Assembly (NCBI RefSeq): GCF_009755885.1
Contig: NZ_VYIX01000001.1
Location: 248,001 to 312,000 of the forward strand
Length of the DNA: 64,000 nt
Source: Brachyspira sp. SAP_772
GTDB taxonomy: Bacteria > Spirochaetota > Brachyspiria > Brachyspirales > Brachyspiraceae
Direction: 5' to 3'
Position 1 is the stretch's first letter, and the number at the start of each line of letters is the position of its first letter. Under the pieces are notes generated by a model that was not told where the DNA came from, did no database searches, and was given only the letters and a program-made list of their open reading frames with translations. This document shows positions 1-9,177 of this stretch, one piece after another. The position numbers and the translations under genes were made by a program.

Positions 1-26
1 AGTATAAACTATAAGGAAGAATATTG

Positions 27-431
27 GTGAAAAAATTTATTATTTCAATTATTTTTATTAGTTTAATTATCTCTTGCAAAAGTGTTAATAATAATACTAT
101 TGATACTGCTGCAACAAATTATAAAGAAATAGAAAGTAAAATCACATTAAAAGATAGGTCTGGATTATATAAATCTAAAAGCCCGTATTTTGTTTTAAAT
201 ATTGACTTAAAAAATAGCGGTTATGCTTATGTAACTTTGAAAGGCTGGATGGTTTATAATGGTATGATTAAAGTTGGGGAGCCTAACTCTGAAGATAAAA
301 TATTTAAATTACAAGTAGATAATATTACATATATAATATTAGAGTTTAATAATAATAATTTAGATAATGCTAAAGCTTCAATATTCTTAAAAGATGTTTT
401 ACAGCAGGCATTGAATCTAAATAAGGCATAA
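27..431 (+). CDS. small predicted lipoprotein of unknown function
   Basis: The protein of about 134 residues begins with Lys-Lys and a hydrophobic stretch ending in Ile-Ser-Cys, a spirochaetal-type lipobox, so it is probably exported and lipidated. I chose the GTG at 27; a TTG at 24 is in frame but GTG gives the more typical signal peptide and sits 9-10 bases after an AAGGAAGA ribosome-binding site. The rest (about 110 residues) is soluble and not recognised. It converges on the membrane-protein gene that ends 4 bases downstream on the other strand. Confidence 0.7.
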   Translation: MKKFIISIIFISLIISCKSVNNNTIDTAATNYKEIESKITLKDRSGLYKSKSPYFVLNIDLKNSGYAYVTLKGWMVYNGMIKVGEPNSEDKIFKLQVDNITYIILEFNNNNLDNAKASIFLKDVLQQALNLNKA

Positions 432-434
432 TTG

Positions 435-1391
435 TTATTCGGTTTCATTATTATTAATTAAATTAGCAAGCTCCATTATTGAAAACATTGATATTAATCT
501 TAAAGAAAAGTTATTCATATCAAGTCCAGCCATAATAAGCAAACTAAAAGCTATAAGTTCTGGATAATACTTTTTTAAAAACAATGATGCCGTAAAAGAG
601 CTAAACATAGCTATTAAAAATAAAATTATTATAATCATGTATATATATATAGGAAGGTATATTCCTATATTTAGAGCATTGTATAAAGAAATTGTAAAAA
701 ATAAAAAACTTTCTCTAAATAAAAATGTTGCTGATGATATAACAATAAGCATTAATAATGCAGAAGACTTATTTATGTTTTTTATTATTATTTCATTCAT
801 AAACACAACTATATACGCTGTCATCAACATTATAAAAGATATTGAAGACACTTTAGATAAATATATGGATAAATAAGAAGAGAAATAATGTAAAAAATCA
901 AAATCTAATAATTTATTGATTGATATTATTATATAGTTTAGATTAGATGATACTAAAGTTAATAATATAAAAATATATACTCCTCTCGTTATTTCATATA
1001 TATCTTTTTTTATTATGATTGGAACTAATATATATATAGTAAGTACTAGAGTAGAAATAAAAAATAGTAATTCTATGATGTTATATGTATTTATATGAGT
1101 TATATATAGTTTTAATGTGCCTGTAATGAGGAATACTAATCCAATTATGGAATATGAAATTTGAGAATCAAACATGCAATTATAAAATTTATAGAAAAGC
1201 AGTAAAAAAAAAGTTATTAAAATAGCATAATTAAGTATAAAAGAAAGTAAGTAAAATACAGATTCATTATCAATAATAAAAACTCTAAAAAATATAAAAT
1301 TTAACAATACGGCAATAACAAAATAATTAGCCCAAATACGGTATGTATTTATAAAAGATACATTATTTATTTTTTTTGATAAGTATATCAT
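435..1391 (-). CDS. multi-pass membrane protein of unknown function
   Basis: The 318-residue product is almost entirely hydrophobic, with roughly eight to nine predicted membrane helices separated by very short loops. I see no conserved catalytic or transport motif and do not recognise the family. It ends just past the convergent lipoprotein gene, and the L,D-transpeptidase gene lies upstream on the same strand with a 75-base gap, so they might be co-transcribed. A 79-codon open frame on the opposite strand inside this gene is treated as a shadow. Confidence 0.7.
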   Translation of the reverse strand: MIYLSKKINNVSFINTYRIWANYFVIAVLLNFIFFRVFIIDNESVFYLLSFILNYAILITFFLLLFYKFYNCMFDSQISYSIIGLVFLITGTLKLYITHINTYNIIELLFFISTLVLTIYILVPIIIKKDIYEITRGVYIFILLTLVSSNLNYIIISINKLLDFDFLHYFSSYLSIYLSKVSSISFIMLMTAYIVVFMNEIIIKNINKSSALLMLIVISSATFLFRESFLFFTISLYNALNIGIYLPIYIYMIIIILFLIAMFSSFTASLFLKKYYPELIAFSLLIMAGLDMNNFSLRLISMFSIMELANLINNNETE

Positions 1392-1466
1392 TTGTTTATT
1401 TTTCCAGTATCATTAAATATTTTTTACTATTAATGATATTCTATTATATAAGATTTATATTGTTTT

Positions 1467-2195
1467 TCAATATTGATAATTTCCATTTTCATCTATTTTG
1501 TATATTATTTCTTTTTTACTATTTATAAATACATCATATCCTACTTTTATATTTTTCCAAAAGTTTATTAATTGTTGTGATTCTCTTCTATTTTTGATGT
1601 TTTCTTCTGTCATTTTGAATGGGAATATATACACAGGTATTTTTGATTGCCCATTATCTTTAGAGTATGCTGCATACAAATAGATTTCTTTTATTTTATC
1701 ATCTTTCATAGGTATGCATCCTATAGTAACATCAGAGCCATGTATAAATATATCTCCTCCTAATTTGTTTCTTTTTCCTTTTATCTGGTCAGATTTGTTA
1801 GGGTAATTAATGCCTAAAGATAAATAATAACTGCTTGCTGGGTTAAACCTATCTATATAATAAAAACCTTCTGGAACTTGCAAATCTCCTTCCATTCTTT
1901 TTGGGCCCAATACACCAGATTTTGATGCTATATTATACTGAACTATTTTTTTGTAGGTTTTATCGGTATTATTTTTTGCATATATTTCTAATATAGATTC
2001 TTCCTTATATGCTGCAATTATTATATTTAATTTATTTAGAGATATATTATTGTTTTGTAGATTTTGTTTGATTATTAACTCTTTATCTTCTATTGCTTTT
2101 CTTACTCTTGGGTATCTTTTTTGTTCGTTTAAAAAGTCTGCTGAAAATAGCATTGTATTTAATATAAATAATGATGTTATTATATATTTTAGCAT
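1467..2195 (-). CDS. exported L,D-transpeptidase (YkuD/YafK-like)
   Basis: The 242-residue protein starts with a signal peptide (hydrophobic residues 5-17, likely cleavage after Phe-Ser-Ala). The central segment carries the YkuD signature: IFIHG at 150-153 with His152, then TIGCIPM with the catalytic Cys160. Such enzymes form 3-3 crosslinks in peptidoglycan or attach proteins to it in the periplasm. The Pro in GCIPM, where many family members have Arg, points to the YafK-like branch rather than ErfK. An AAGGAT-type ribosome-binding site precedes the ATG at 2195. Confidence 0.8.
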   Translation of the reverse strand: MLKYIITSLFILNTMLFSADFLNEQKRYPRVRKAIEDKELIIKQNLQNNNISLNKLNIIIAAYKEESILEIYAKNNTDKTYKKIVQYNIASKSGVLGPKRMEGDLQVPEGFYYIDRFNPASSYYLSLGINYPNKSDQIKGKRNKLGGDIFIHGSDVTIGCIPMKDDKIKEIYLYAAYSKDNGQSKIPVYIFPFKMTEENIKNRRESQQLINFWKNIKVGYDVFINSKKEIIYKIDENGNYQY

Positions 2196-2336
2196 TTTTT
2201 ATCCTTTTTCTATTCTATAGAGAGTTAATTATAATTTTTTATTGTCGGTAAAAAACTTCTTTTTAATTATTAAAATATTAAAAGATTAAAATATTAAAGT
2301 CGATATAAATAGACAGTATGTAATTTAATAATTTAC

Positions 2337-2365
2337 TTGCAAAAAGCGATAATAAATGTTATATT
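2337..2365 (+). promoter_or_regulatory. sigma-70-type promoter for the chemotaxis operon
   Basis: TTGCAA (2337-2342), a 17-base spacer and TATATT (2360-2365) lie 34 bases before the GTG start of the first chemotaxis gene. No flagellar-type sigma box is evident. Assignment is by consensus only. Confidence 0.5.
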
Positions 2366-2398
2366 TTTAATGTATTTTAAAATAAGGATATTATATAA

Positions 2399-4324
2399 GT
2401 GTCGGATAGCACTACAGTTTATGGTAATGTTAATGAGAATATTCTTGATTATTCTGCAATTTTAGAAGCTACTGTGAAAGATATACAAAATTTCTTAACA
2501 GAATTCGGAAGAGTTTATAGCTTTATAGGAGAGAAGTTTCCATTAATAGAACAAGAAATGAAAAATGAAAATGAGAAGTCTATTTCTCTCTTAAGCTATT
2601 TTACAGAAAAAGATAGTGAAAAAAATTTTTCAAGCGACTTCCAAGAAAATCAAGAAGATTTTTTTAAATCTTTTGATAGAATGCAAACATTAATTAATCA
2701 AGATGATGTTTTATCAAATTCCATTATTGAAGACGTTAATATTATTAGTAATGTAATGGAATCCATAGAAGAGATAAGAAAATTAGCAGATCAGATAAAG
2801 GTTTATTCTCTTAATGCTATAATCATAGCTTCGAAGTATGGTTCTGGCGGTAAGGCATTTGGAGAGATATCGAAAAACATCATAAAAATGTCAGAAACTT
2901 CCAACGAACAAGCCGACCAAATGAATAGAATAGGGCAGGAATTATTTGTACAGTTTGATAAGTTTAAAGATGAAATATTAAAAACTAATGAGATGCAAAG
3001 AAGAAGCTTCAATATAATGAGAGAGCAGCTAGATAGAGAGCATAACAATATGGTTAATTCTTTTGCTACTTTTTCTAATATGATTTCTGATATAATATCA
3101 AGAGTAGATAATAGCTATGATTATATATTTGAAGTGATGATGATACTTCCGCAAGAAGACATAATTAGGCAGCAAACAGAGCATATAATAGACTCTATAA
3201 AACTTGTTGTAGAAGAGAATAGAAAGTTTATAGATACTTATGGAAAAGAGGTAATTGCTATAAATAACGCTGCTGAGTTAGAAAATAATGAATCTTTAGA
3301 GCATAAATTATTAGATTTGCTTACTTTTGATGATGTAGTTTTAAGTTTGATAATAGAGAATTTTAAGTCTATACATAAAGAGATTTTAGATAATAATGCT
3401 CGTATAAATGATAGTTTAAGGGGGCTTAAAGAAAGCTTACTTGATATATCGTCAGACAGAAACACAATAGTTGAATATATGATAGGGGCACAATCAGGTA
3501 AATCAGAGTTTCCTTTTAGTGTATCAGACTCTATATTTAATGAATATTTAGGTTTTATTAAGCTATATTTGGACAATTTTAAATTATTTTTGAGTAATAA
3601 ACATAGAATATCTGATAATAATGCGGGTATAATAGATTCTATAGAAGAGCTAGAGAATATGTTTTTAGAGACAAAAAATATTGCTAAGGCATTTAACTCT
3701 ATTAACTTTTTAGCTAAAATAGAATTAGAGAAAAATAGTGATATATTTAGTGATTCTCAAACATTTTCTATGGTTAGTGTAGAATCTATAGCTACAAATA
3801 TCACAGATACAGTAGATGTTTGTTTGGAGAAATTTGAAAATATAAAAACTACAATATTTAGTGCTATAAATAAGTTTAAATTTAATATTAGTCAGCAGTC
3901 TGTAGAAAATTTATATATAGAATCTATAATGGATAATATTTATAAACGTTTGGAAGAGTCTAAAGGTATTATAGAAGATAATATTAAAGGACTAGACACG
4001 CATGCTAAAGAATTGTTTAATTTAATAGAAAAAACATTAATAGATTTAAGTTCTTTAACTACTCTCTTAACAAAGATTAATGAGATAATGGAAGTATTTA
4101 ATAAGATGCGTGATATTATAAGAAATAAGAAAAATGAATATTACAAAACTTTAAATATAGAGAGTTGGAAGATAGAAAGTGATAAATATATGGAAATAGT
4201 AAATTATTATACTATAAAGAAAGAGAGAACTATAGCGAACAGTATTTTATCTGGAGATGAGACATTAAATGTCGATATTAATATAGAAGAAGGTTCGGAT
4301 AGTGGAGATTTTACATTATTTTAG
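2399..4324 (+). CDS. soluble MCP-like coiled-coil protein, first gene of the chemotaxis operon
   Basis: The 641-residue protein starts at GTG 2399 behind an AAGGAT site. It has no membrane segment or signal peptide and is largely helical with long heptad-like stretches. Around residues 120-175 it contains a diverged version of the methyl-accepting chemotaxis protein hairpin tip: IRKLADQIK then SLNAIIIASKYGSGGKAF, which corresponds to the 'LLALNAAIEAARAGE.G.GFAVVA' core of MCPs. The rest resembles no sensor domain I know. Position ahead of cheY/cheA suggests a cytosolic receptor or scaffold for the CheA-CheW array; this is inference. Confidence 0.65.
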   Translation: MSDSTTVYGNVNENILDYSAILEATVKDIQNFLTEFGRVYSFIGEKFPLIEQEMKNENEKSISLLSYFTEKDSEKNFSSDFQENQEDFFKSFDRMQTLINQDDVLSNSIIEDVNIISNVMESIEEIRKLADQIKVYSLNAIIIASKYGSGGKAFGEISKNIIKMSETSNEQADQMNRIGQELFVQFDKFKDEILKTNEMQRRSFNIMREQLDREHNNMVNSFATFSNMISDIISRVDNSYDYIFEVMMILPQEDIIRQQTEHIIDSIKLVVEENRKFIDTYGKEVIAINNAAELENNESLEHKLLDLLTFDDVVLSLIIENFKSIHKEILDNNARINDSLRGLKESLLDISSDRNTIVEYMIGAQSGKSEFPFSVSDSIFNEYLGFIKLYLDNFKLFLSNKHRISDNNAGIIDSIEELENMFLETKNIAKAFNSINFLAKIELEKNSDIFSDSQTFSMVSVESIATNITDTVDVCLEKFENIKTTIFSAINKFKFNISQQSVENLYIESIMDNIYKRLEESKGIIEDNIKGLDTHAKELFNLIEKTLIDLSSLTTLLTKINEIMEVFNKMRDIIRNKKNEYYKTLNIESWKIESDKYMEIVNYYTIKKERTIANSILSGDETLNVDINIEEGSDSGDFTLF

Positions 4325-4333
4325 GAGGTATTT

Positions 4334-4582
4334 ATGGCTGTTATAGAAATAGACGAAAATCTTAATATAAGAACTATGAGTAAGTATTTTAAGAATGTTA
4401 TAAAGGCAGCTAATTATAATGAAGATACAACAATAAAATTCCCAGAGGATAGTCATTTAGACTTAGCTGGCTTACAAATACTTTATTCTATAAAAAAAGA
4501 ACTTGATAAAAATCAAAAAAAACTTATAGTAGAAGGGTTAGATAATTCTTTTATAGAATATTTAAATATGGTAAACAAATAA
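4334..4582 (+). CDS. small STAS-domain protein
   Basis: The 82-residue protein fits a single STAS (anti-sigma-factor antagonist-like) domain: a beta strand (AVIEIDENLNI), then LDLAGLQILYSIKKEL matching the region where SpoIIAA-type proteins place the phosphorylatable Ser after Asp, then a C-terminal strand and helix. Asp-Leu-Ala replaces the usual Asp-Ser-Ser/Thr, so phosphorylation at that site is doubtful. It begins 9 bases after the MCP-like gene, with AGGAGG overlapping that gene's stop region, and precedes cheY, so translational coupling is likely. The role in chemotaxis signalling is inferred from the operon. Confidence 0.65.
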   Translation: MAVIEIDENLNIRTMSKYFKNVIKAANYNEDTTIKFPEDSHLDLAGLQILYSIKKELDKNQKKLIVEGLDNSFIEYLNMVNK

Positions 4583-4622
4583 TTAATATATAAATTTAAT
4601 GAAAAAATAAGAGGTTAAATGT

Positions 4623-4991
4623 ATGGCTAAAACAATACTAATAGTAGACGATTCAAATACTGCTAGAGCATCTGTTGAGTATACTTTGAAAAAGGGAAGT
4701 TATGATGTAATTTCTGCTGATGATGGTACTACTGGCTTAGAAGCTGTAAATAAGGCTTCAAACATTGATATGATAATTACAGATTTGAATATGCCTAAGA
4801 TGGATGGTATAGAGTTTATTAAGAATGTTAGAAAATTTGATAAGTATAAATATACTCCTATACTTATGCTTACAACAGAATCTCAAGATGATAAGAAGAT
4901 GGAAGGTAAGGCAGCAGGAGCTAGCGGTTGGTTAGTAAAACCTTTCAACCCTACACAGCTTTTAGATGTTGTTAAACGTTTTTTAAATTAA
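4623..4991 (+). CDS. cheY: chemotaxis response regulator CheY
   Basis: A single receiver domain of 122 residues with the full active site: acidic pair Asp9-Asp10, phosphoacceptor Asp54 (IITDLNMPKMDG), Thr/Ser at TTES and Lys in VKPF. There is no output domain, so it should be the diffusible signal from CheA to the flagellar switch. It lies between the STAS gene and cheA in the same operon, with AGAGG before the start. Confidence 0.92.
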   Translation: MAKTILIVDDSNTARASVEYTLKKGSYDVISADDGTTGLEAVNKASNIDMIITDLNMPKMDGIEFIKNVRKFDKYKYTPILMLTTESQDDKKMEGKAAGASGWLVKPFNPTQLLDVVKRFLN

Positions 4992-5036
4992 TGTTTAATG
5001 TTTGTGTAGTAGTATGTAATAAATCAGAGGTTATAT

Positions 5037-7133
5037 ATGTTTGATAGTGATGAATTTATTTCGATATTTTTGAGTGAGGCTAATGAGATAGTTGAAGGAC
5101 TAGAAAACGATTTAGTTTTACTCGAAGATAATAAAAGTGATGAAGACCTTTTAAATAAAATATTTAGAAGTGCCCATACTTTAAAATCTTCTGCTGGTAC
5201 AGTTGGTTTTACTACAATGAGTGAGTTAAACCACGTGGCAGAAAACTTATTGGAGAAGGTAAGAAGCGGCAAATTGGATGTTACTCCGCAAATGATTACT
5301 GTTCTATTAGAGTTTTTGGACACTGTAAAACTTATGCTTAAAAACATAGTAGATGGTGTTGGTGAAGCAGATGGCGTTACAAATATAGAAAGCCTAAAAG
5401 CAAAAATAAAAGCTATAGCAGAAGGAAATGATATAAGCACTGTATCTGTAGAAAAAAAGGAAGAGGCTCCTAAAGCAGAGGAAAAACCTAAAGAAGAAAC
5501 TAAATCATCTTCTTCAAATAATATGTTTCATATTGAAATGATATTTAAGCCTAGCATTTTTGATAATGGTATAGACCCTCTTATGTTTTTAAATGACCTT
5601 AAGGCTATAGGTACTATTAGCAATTTAAAAATAGATATTAGCAATTTACCTGCTATATCAGATTTAGAAGATCCTTATGCTTGTTACACTCAATTTTCAT
5701 TAGATGTTGAAACTTCTTCTACAATAGAGCAAGTTCAAAATATATTCTTATTTGTTATAGATGATAATGATATTAATATTACTGAGAAGGTAGAAGAGGA
5801 AGCTAAACCTGTTGAAGAAAAGGCAGAAGAAAAAGTTGAAGAGAAAGCCGAAGAAAAGCATGAAGAAGAGAAGAAAGAAGAAGTTCATGATGATAAGGCT
5901 AAAGAAAATAAACCAGCTGCTAAACCTACAGGAACTAAGGTACAGGCTCCTTCTACTGTAAGGGTTGATATAAGAAAATTAGACAGCTTAATGAACTTGA
6001 TTGGAGAGCTTGTTATAGCGCAGTCAAGAATAATGCAGCTAACACAAAACTTAGATATAGATAATGGCTTAAAAGAGGCAGTTAGTTCTATGGACAGAAC
6101 CTCAAGACAAATACAAGAAGAGGTTATGAATATAAGAATGATGCCTATAGGCCCTATATTCACACAATTCCATAGATATGTAAGAGACCTTAACTTAGAA
6201 TTAAACAAAGAAGTAAAATTGGTTCTTAAAGGTGAAACTACAGAGATAGATAAAAATATGTTAGAGCAATTATCCGACCCGCTTAAACATATTATTAGAA
6301 ACTCTATGGACCATGGTATAGAAAAAACTAAAGAAGAGAGAATTGCAAGAGGAAAGCCTGAATATGGCACTATTACAATGTCTGCAGCTCACCAAGAAGG
6401 GCATGTTGTTATAGAGGTGTCTGATGACGGTAATGGCTTAAATAAAGAAAAAATATTTAATAAGGCTGTAGAGAAAGGCTTATTATCAAAAGACGGCAAT
6501 TACTCTGATGCTGAAATATATAGAACAATATTTAGCCCGGGTTTATCAACTGCAGAAAAAGTTACTGACATATCCGGAAGGGGTGTTGGTATGGACGTTG
6601 TTAGGGCGAATGTTGAAAAGATGAAAGGAAAGATTGAGATAAAGAGTGCTGAAGGAGTTGGAAGCACATTTATTATTAAACTTCCTTTAACTTTGGCTAT
6701 TATAGAAGGTATTACTTTTGCTATAGGTGAGCAGATTTATGTAATGCCATTAATATCTATCATAGAGCAGATAAAAATTAAAAGCGATCAAGTTAAACCT
6801 TTTGAGGGTAAAGGTGAGATGATAAAAATCAGAGATGAATATTTACCTCTCATAAGACTTCACAAGGTATTTGAGATAGATACTCAAGTTAATGAGATAG
6901 ATGATGGTATTGTTGTAGTTGTTGAGGCAGGATATAGAAAATGTGCTATATTTGTAGATGAGTTACTTGATCAGCAGCAGGTTGTTATTAAGTCTTTGGA
7001 TTCTGCTTTCAGCAAGCATGCAGGAATTGCAGGCGGTACTATACTTGGAGATGGTAGAATAGCTCTCATTATAGATATACAGGGGCTTGTTAATATATCT
7101 TTACAGAATAAAGTTAATAATGGCGTTAAATAA
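5037..7133 (+). CDS. cheA: chemotaxis histidine kinase CheA
   Basis: The 698-residue protein has the CheA layout. The P1 phosphotransfer domain carries His47 (FRSAHTLKSSAG). A short charged linker follows, then a P2-like domain at about 170-245, and a Glu/Lys/Ala-rich linker at about 245-300. Next come the P3 dimerisation helices, the P4 ATPase (N box LKHIIRNSMDHGIE, G boxes VSDDGNG and GRGVGMDVV) and a C-terminal CheW-like P5 domain. It autophosphorylates and passes phosphate to CheY and CheB at the receptor array. The central linker is unusually long and repetitive. Confidence 0.95.
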   Translation: MFDSDEFISIFLSEANEIVEGLENDLVLLEDNKSDEDLLNKIFRSAHTLKSSAGTVGFTTMSELNHVAENLLEKVRSGKLDVTPQMITVLLEFLDTVKLMLKNIVDGVGEADGVTNIESLKAKIKAIAEGNDISTVSVEKKEEAPKAEEKPKEETKSSSSNNMFHIEMIFKPSIFDNGIDPLMFLNDLKAIGTISNLKIDISNLPAISDLEDPYACYTQFSLDVETSSTIEQVQNIFLFVIDDNDINITEKVEEEAKPVEEKAEEKVEEKAEEKHEEEKKEEVHDDKAKENKPAAKPTGTKVQAPSTVRVDIRKLDSLMNLIGELVIAQSRIMQLTQNLDIDNGLKEAVSSMDRTSRQIQEEVMNIRMMPIGPIFTQFHRYVRDLNLELNKEVKLVLKGETTEIDKNMLEQLSDPLKHIIRNSMDHGIEKTKEERIARGKPEYGTITMSAAHQEGHVVIEVSDDGNGLNKEKIFNKAVEKGLLSKDGNYSDAEIYRTIFSPGLSTAEKVTDISGRGVGMDVVRANVEKMKGKIEIKSAEGVGSTFIIKLPLTLAIIEGITFAIGEQIYVMPLISIIEQIKIKSDQVKPFEGKGEMIKIRDEYLPLIRLHKVFEIDTQVNEIDDGIVVVVEAGYRKCAIFVDELLDQQQVVIKSLDSAFSKHAGIAGGTILGDGRIALIIDIQGLVNISLQNKVNNGVK

Positions 7134-7147
7134 TAAAGGATTTTAAT

Positions 7148-7681
7148 ATGTTGGATAATCAAAAAATTAATGCTAGTGAAATAGCACAGATTGGCGGTGT
7201 GGGTATAGGTGCTGAAGAGAACGCTTCCACAGAGCCAAGTCAGCAATTTCTTGTTTTTAAGATAGATAACGAAGAATATGCTCTTGATGTGTTAAGTATA
7301 GAGGGTATAGTTGGTGTTACTACTATTACTCCTGTACCGGGAAGTCCTAAATATATGAGAGGGCTCATTAATTTGAGGGGTAATATTTTACATATAGTTG
7401 ATATAAGAATGCGTTTTGGTCTTGAAAGAAGAGATGACCGTTCTATAGAAAATGATGTTATTATAGTAATATCTACTTCTAACAGAAGATTTGGCATACT
7501 TGCTGATATGGTTTCTGATGTTATTACTGTTTATGAAAGCCAGATGACTGCTACTCCTATTGCTAATGTTAGCGGTTTACAGATATCTAATGTTATTAGA
7601 CTTGAAAATAAGATTATTATGGTTCTTCCTATAGAGGATATAGTAAAATCTAATGACGATATGAATAAGACCATAGTTTGA
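7148..7681 (+). CDS. cheW: chemotaxis coupling protein CheW
   Basis: This 177-residue protein has a CheW-type SH3-like double barrel starting near residue 36 (FLVFKIDNEEYALDV), followed by TPVPGSPKYMRGLINLRG and DIRMRFGL, which are classic CheW motifs. It links receptors to CheA. The first 35 residues are an extra, poorly conserved extension. It starts 14 bases after cheA and ends 10 bases before cheR. Confidence 0.93.
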   Translation: MLDNQKINASEIAQIGGVGIGAEENASTEPSQQFLVFKIDNEEYALDVLSIEGIVGVTTITPVPGSPKYMRGLINLRGNILHIVDIRMRFGLERRDDRSIENDVIIVISTSNRRFGILADMVSDVITVYESQMTATPIANVSGLQISNVIRLENKIIMVLPIEDIVKSNDDMNKTIV

Positions 7682-7691
7682 GGTTTTTTAT

Positions 7692-8537
7692 ATGAGTGAA
7701 TTGAATCTTGCACCTTTAACAGACGGCGAGTTTAATGAATTAGTGAGAATTATTTATGATAAAACTCGTATACAAATGTCTGAACATAAAAGAGCTTTAG
7801 TTACTTCTAGGATAAGTAAGAGAATTAGAGCTTTAAATATGTCTTCTTTTAAAGAATATATAGACTATTTGAAAGGTGCTCCAGATGAAGAAGTTACCAA
7901 TTTTATTAATGCTGTTACTACAAATAAAACGGACTTCTTTAGAGAAAATAAGCATTTTGAATATATGAAAACTACCTTGCTTCCAAATTGGGAAAAAAAC
8001 TACAAGGAAGGAAAGGTTAATAATTTAAGAATATGGTCTGCTGCTTGTTCTACTGGTGAAGAGCCTTATACCATTGCTATGACACTTCATGATTATTTTG
8101 GAGAGAGATTTAATCATTATGATATAAAGATTTTAGCAAGCGATATAGATACTAATGTATTAGCACATGCTTATGCTGGTATATATAAAGAAGAAACAGT
8201 AGAAACTATTCAAACTAGTACTTTAAAAAAATATTTTCTTAAAGGTACTGGAAATAATGCTGGTCTTTACAAAGTAAAAAATATTTTGCAAAAATGTATA
8301 TCATTCAGACAGCTTAATTTTAAAGATGAAGATTTTGATATACATACTAAGTTTGATTTGATATTTTGCAGAAATGTAATTATTTATTTTGATAAAGAGT
8401 TTCAAAAAGAATTATTTAATAAATTTTATAGATATATGAAAGATGATAGTTATGTATTTATAGGGCACTCTGAAACATTATTTGGTATTTCAGATTTATT
8501 TAAATATATTTCTAGCAATATCTATAAAAAGATTTAA
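7692..8537 (+). CDS. cheR: chemotaxis protein methyltransferase CheR
   Basis: The 281-residue protein has the CheR N-terminal helical domain and the SAM-binding domain. The latter shows RIWSAACSTGEEPYT (SAM loop), DIKILASDIDTNVL and FDLIFCRNVIIYF. The length is typical. It transfers methyl groups from S-adenosylmethionine to receptor glutamates, opposing CheB, which is encoded two genes downstream. The spacing on both sides is short and suits one transcript. Confidence 0.94.
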   Translation: MSELNLAPLTDGEFNELVRIIYDKTRIQMSEHKRALVTSRISKRIRALNMSSFKEYIDYLKGAPDEEVTNFINAVTTNKTDFFRENKHFEYMKTTLLPNWEKNYKEGKVNNLRIWSAACSTGEEPYTIAMTLHDYFGERFNHYDIKILASDIDTNVLAHAYAGIYKEETVETIQTSTLKKYFLKGTGNNAGLYKVKNILQKCISFRQLNFKDEDFDIHTKFDLIFCRNVIIYFDKEFQKELFNKFYRYMKDDSYVFIGHSETLFGISDLFKYISSNIYKKI

Positions 8538-8553
8538 TTGCGGGGTTTGATAT

Positions 8554-9147
8554 ATGTTAGATTTTCCATCAGCTGCCAACAGCAATTTTAAAAGAATCAC
8601 TATATATATAGGCGGTTATTATGCCTCTAGACAGCCTGCGGTAATAAAAACAGTTTTGGGAAGTTGTATATCGGTTTGTTTGTTTGAGAATAATTTGAAG
8701 TTCGGTGGGATGAATCACTTTATGCTCCCAGAGATGAAGGAATGGGAGAATCCGGAAGATGATTATAATTATACTAGATATGGTCTTTATGCTATGGAGG
8801 TATTAATAAACGAGATAATTAAACTTGGGGGTAAAAAGGCTAATCTTACTGCTAAGATATTTGGGGGTGGGCACGTTTTAACTGGTATGACTAGTAATGT
8901 GCTTCAGGTGCCAGATAAAAATATTAGATTCGCTAGAAAATTTTTAGCAGATGAAAATATTCCTATTATTAGTGAGGACGTTGGAGGTTCTTGGCCTAGA
9001 AAAGTATTTTTTTTCAATACAGAAAATAGAGTGCTTATGAAAAAAATTGAAGGTAAAACTAAAGAGTTCTCTGCCGAACAAGAAATTAAGTATTCTAAAA
9101 ACTTACAGCAAAAAATTGAAGAGAAATCTGATATTACATTATTTTAA
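8554..9147 (+). CDS. cheD: chemoreceptor glutamine deamidase CheD
   Basis: The 197-residue product carries the CheD active-site elements: VLGSCISVCLF (the first Cys is the catalytic one in this family), GGMNHFMLPE with the catalytic His, and KIFGGG. It deamidates receptor glutamines and, in other bacteria, interacts with CheC-type phosphatases; no cheC or cheX gene lies in this window. The C-terminus (about 35 residues) is charged and extends past the usual domain end. It starts 16 bases after cheR. Confidence 0.92.
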   Translation: MLDFPSAANSNFKRITIYIGGYYASRQPAVIKTVLGSCISVCLFENNLKFGGMNHFMLPEMKEWENPEDDYNYTRYGLYAMEVLINEIIKLGGKKANLTAKIFGGGHVLTGMTSNVLQVPDKNIRFARKFLADENIPIISEDVGGSWPRKVFFFNTENRVLMKKIEGKTKEFSAEQEIKYSKNLQQKIEEKSDITLF

Positions 9148-9177
9148 TATAAGGAAAACATTAAAGGAAAAAATTAT

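Noticed and set aside
637-876. Plus-strand ORF of 79 codons inside the membrane-protein gene
   Set aside because: It lies on the opposite strand of a longer, clearly hydrophobic gene; shadow.
5885-6370. Minus-strand ORF of 161 codons inside cheA
   Set aside because: It is antisense to well-conserved CheA motifs, with the low-complexity linker generating open frames.
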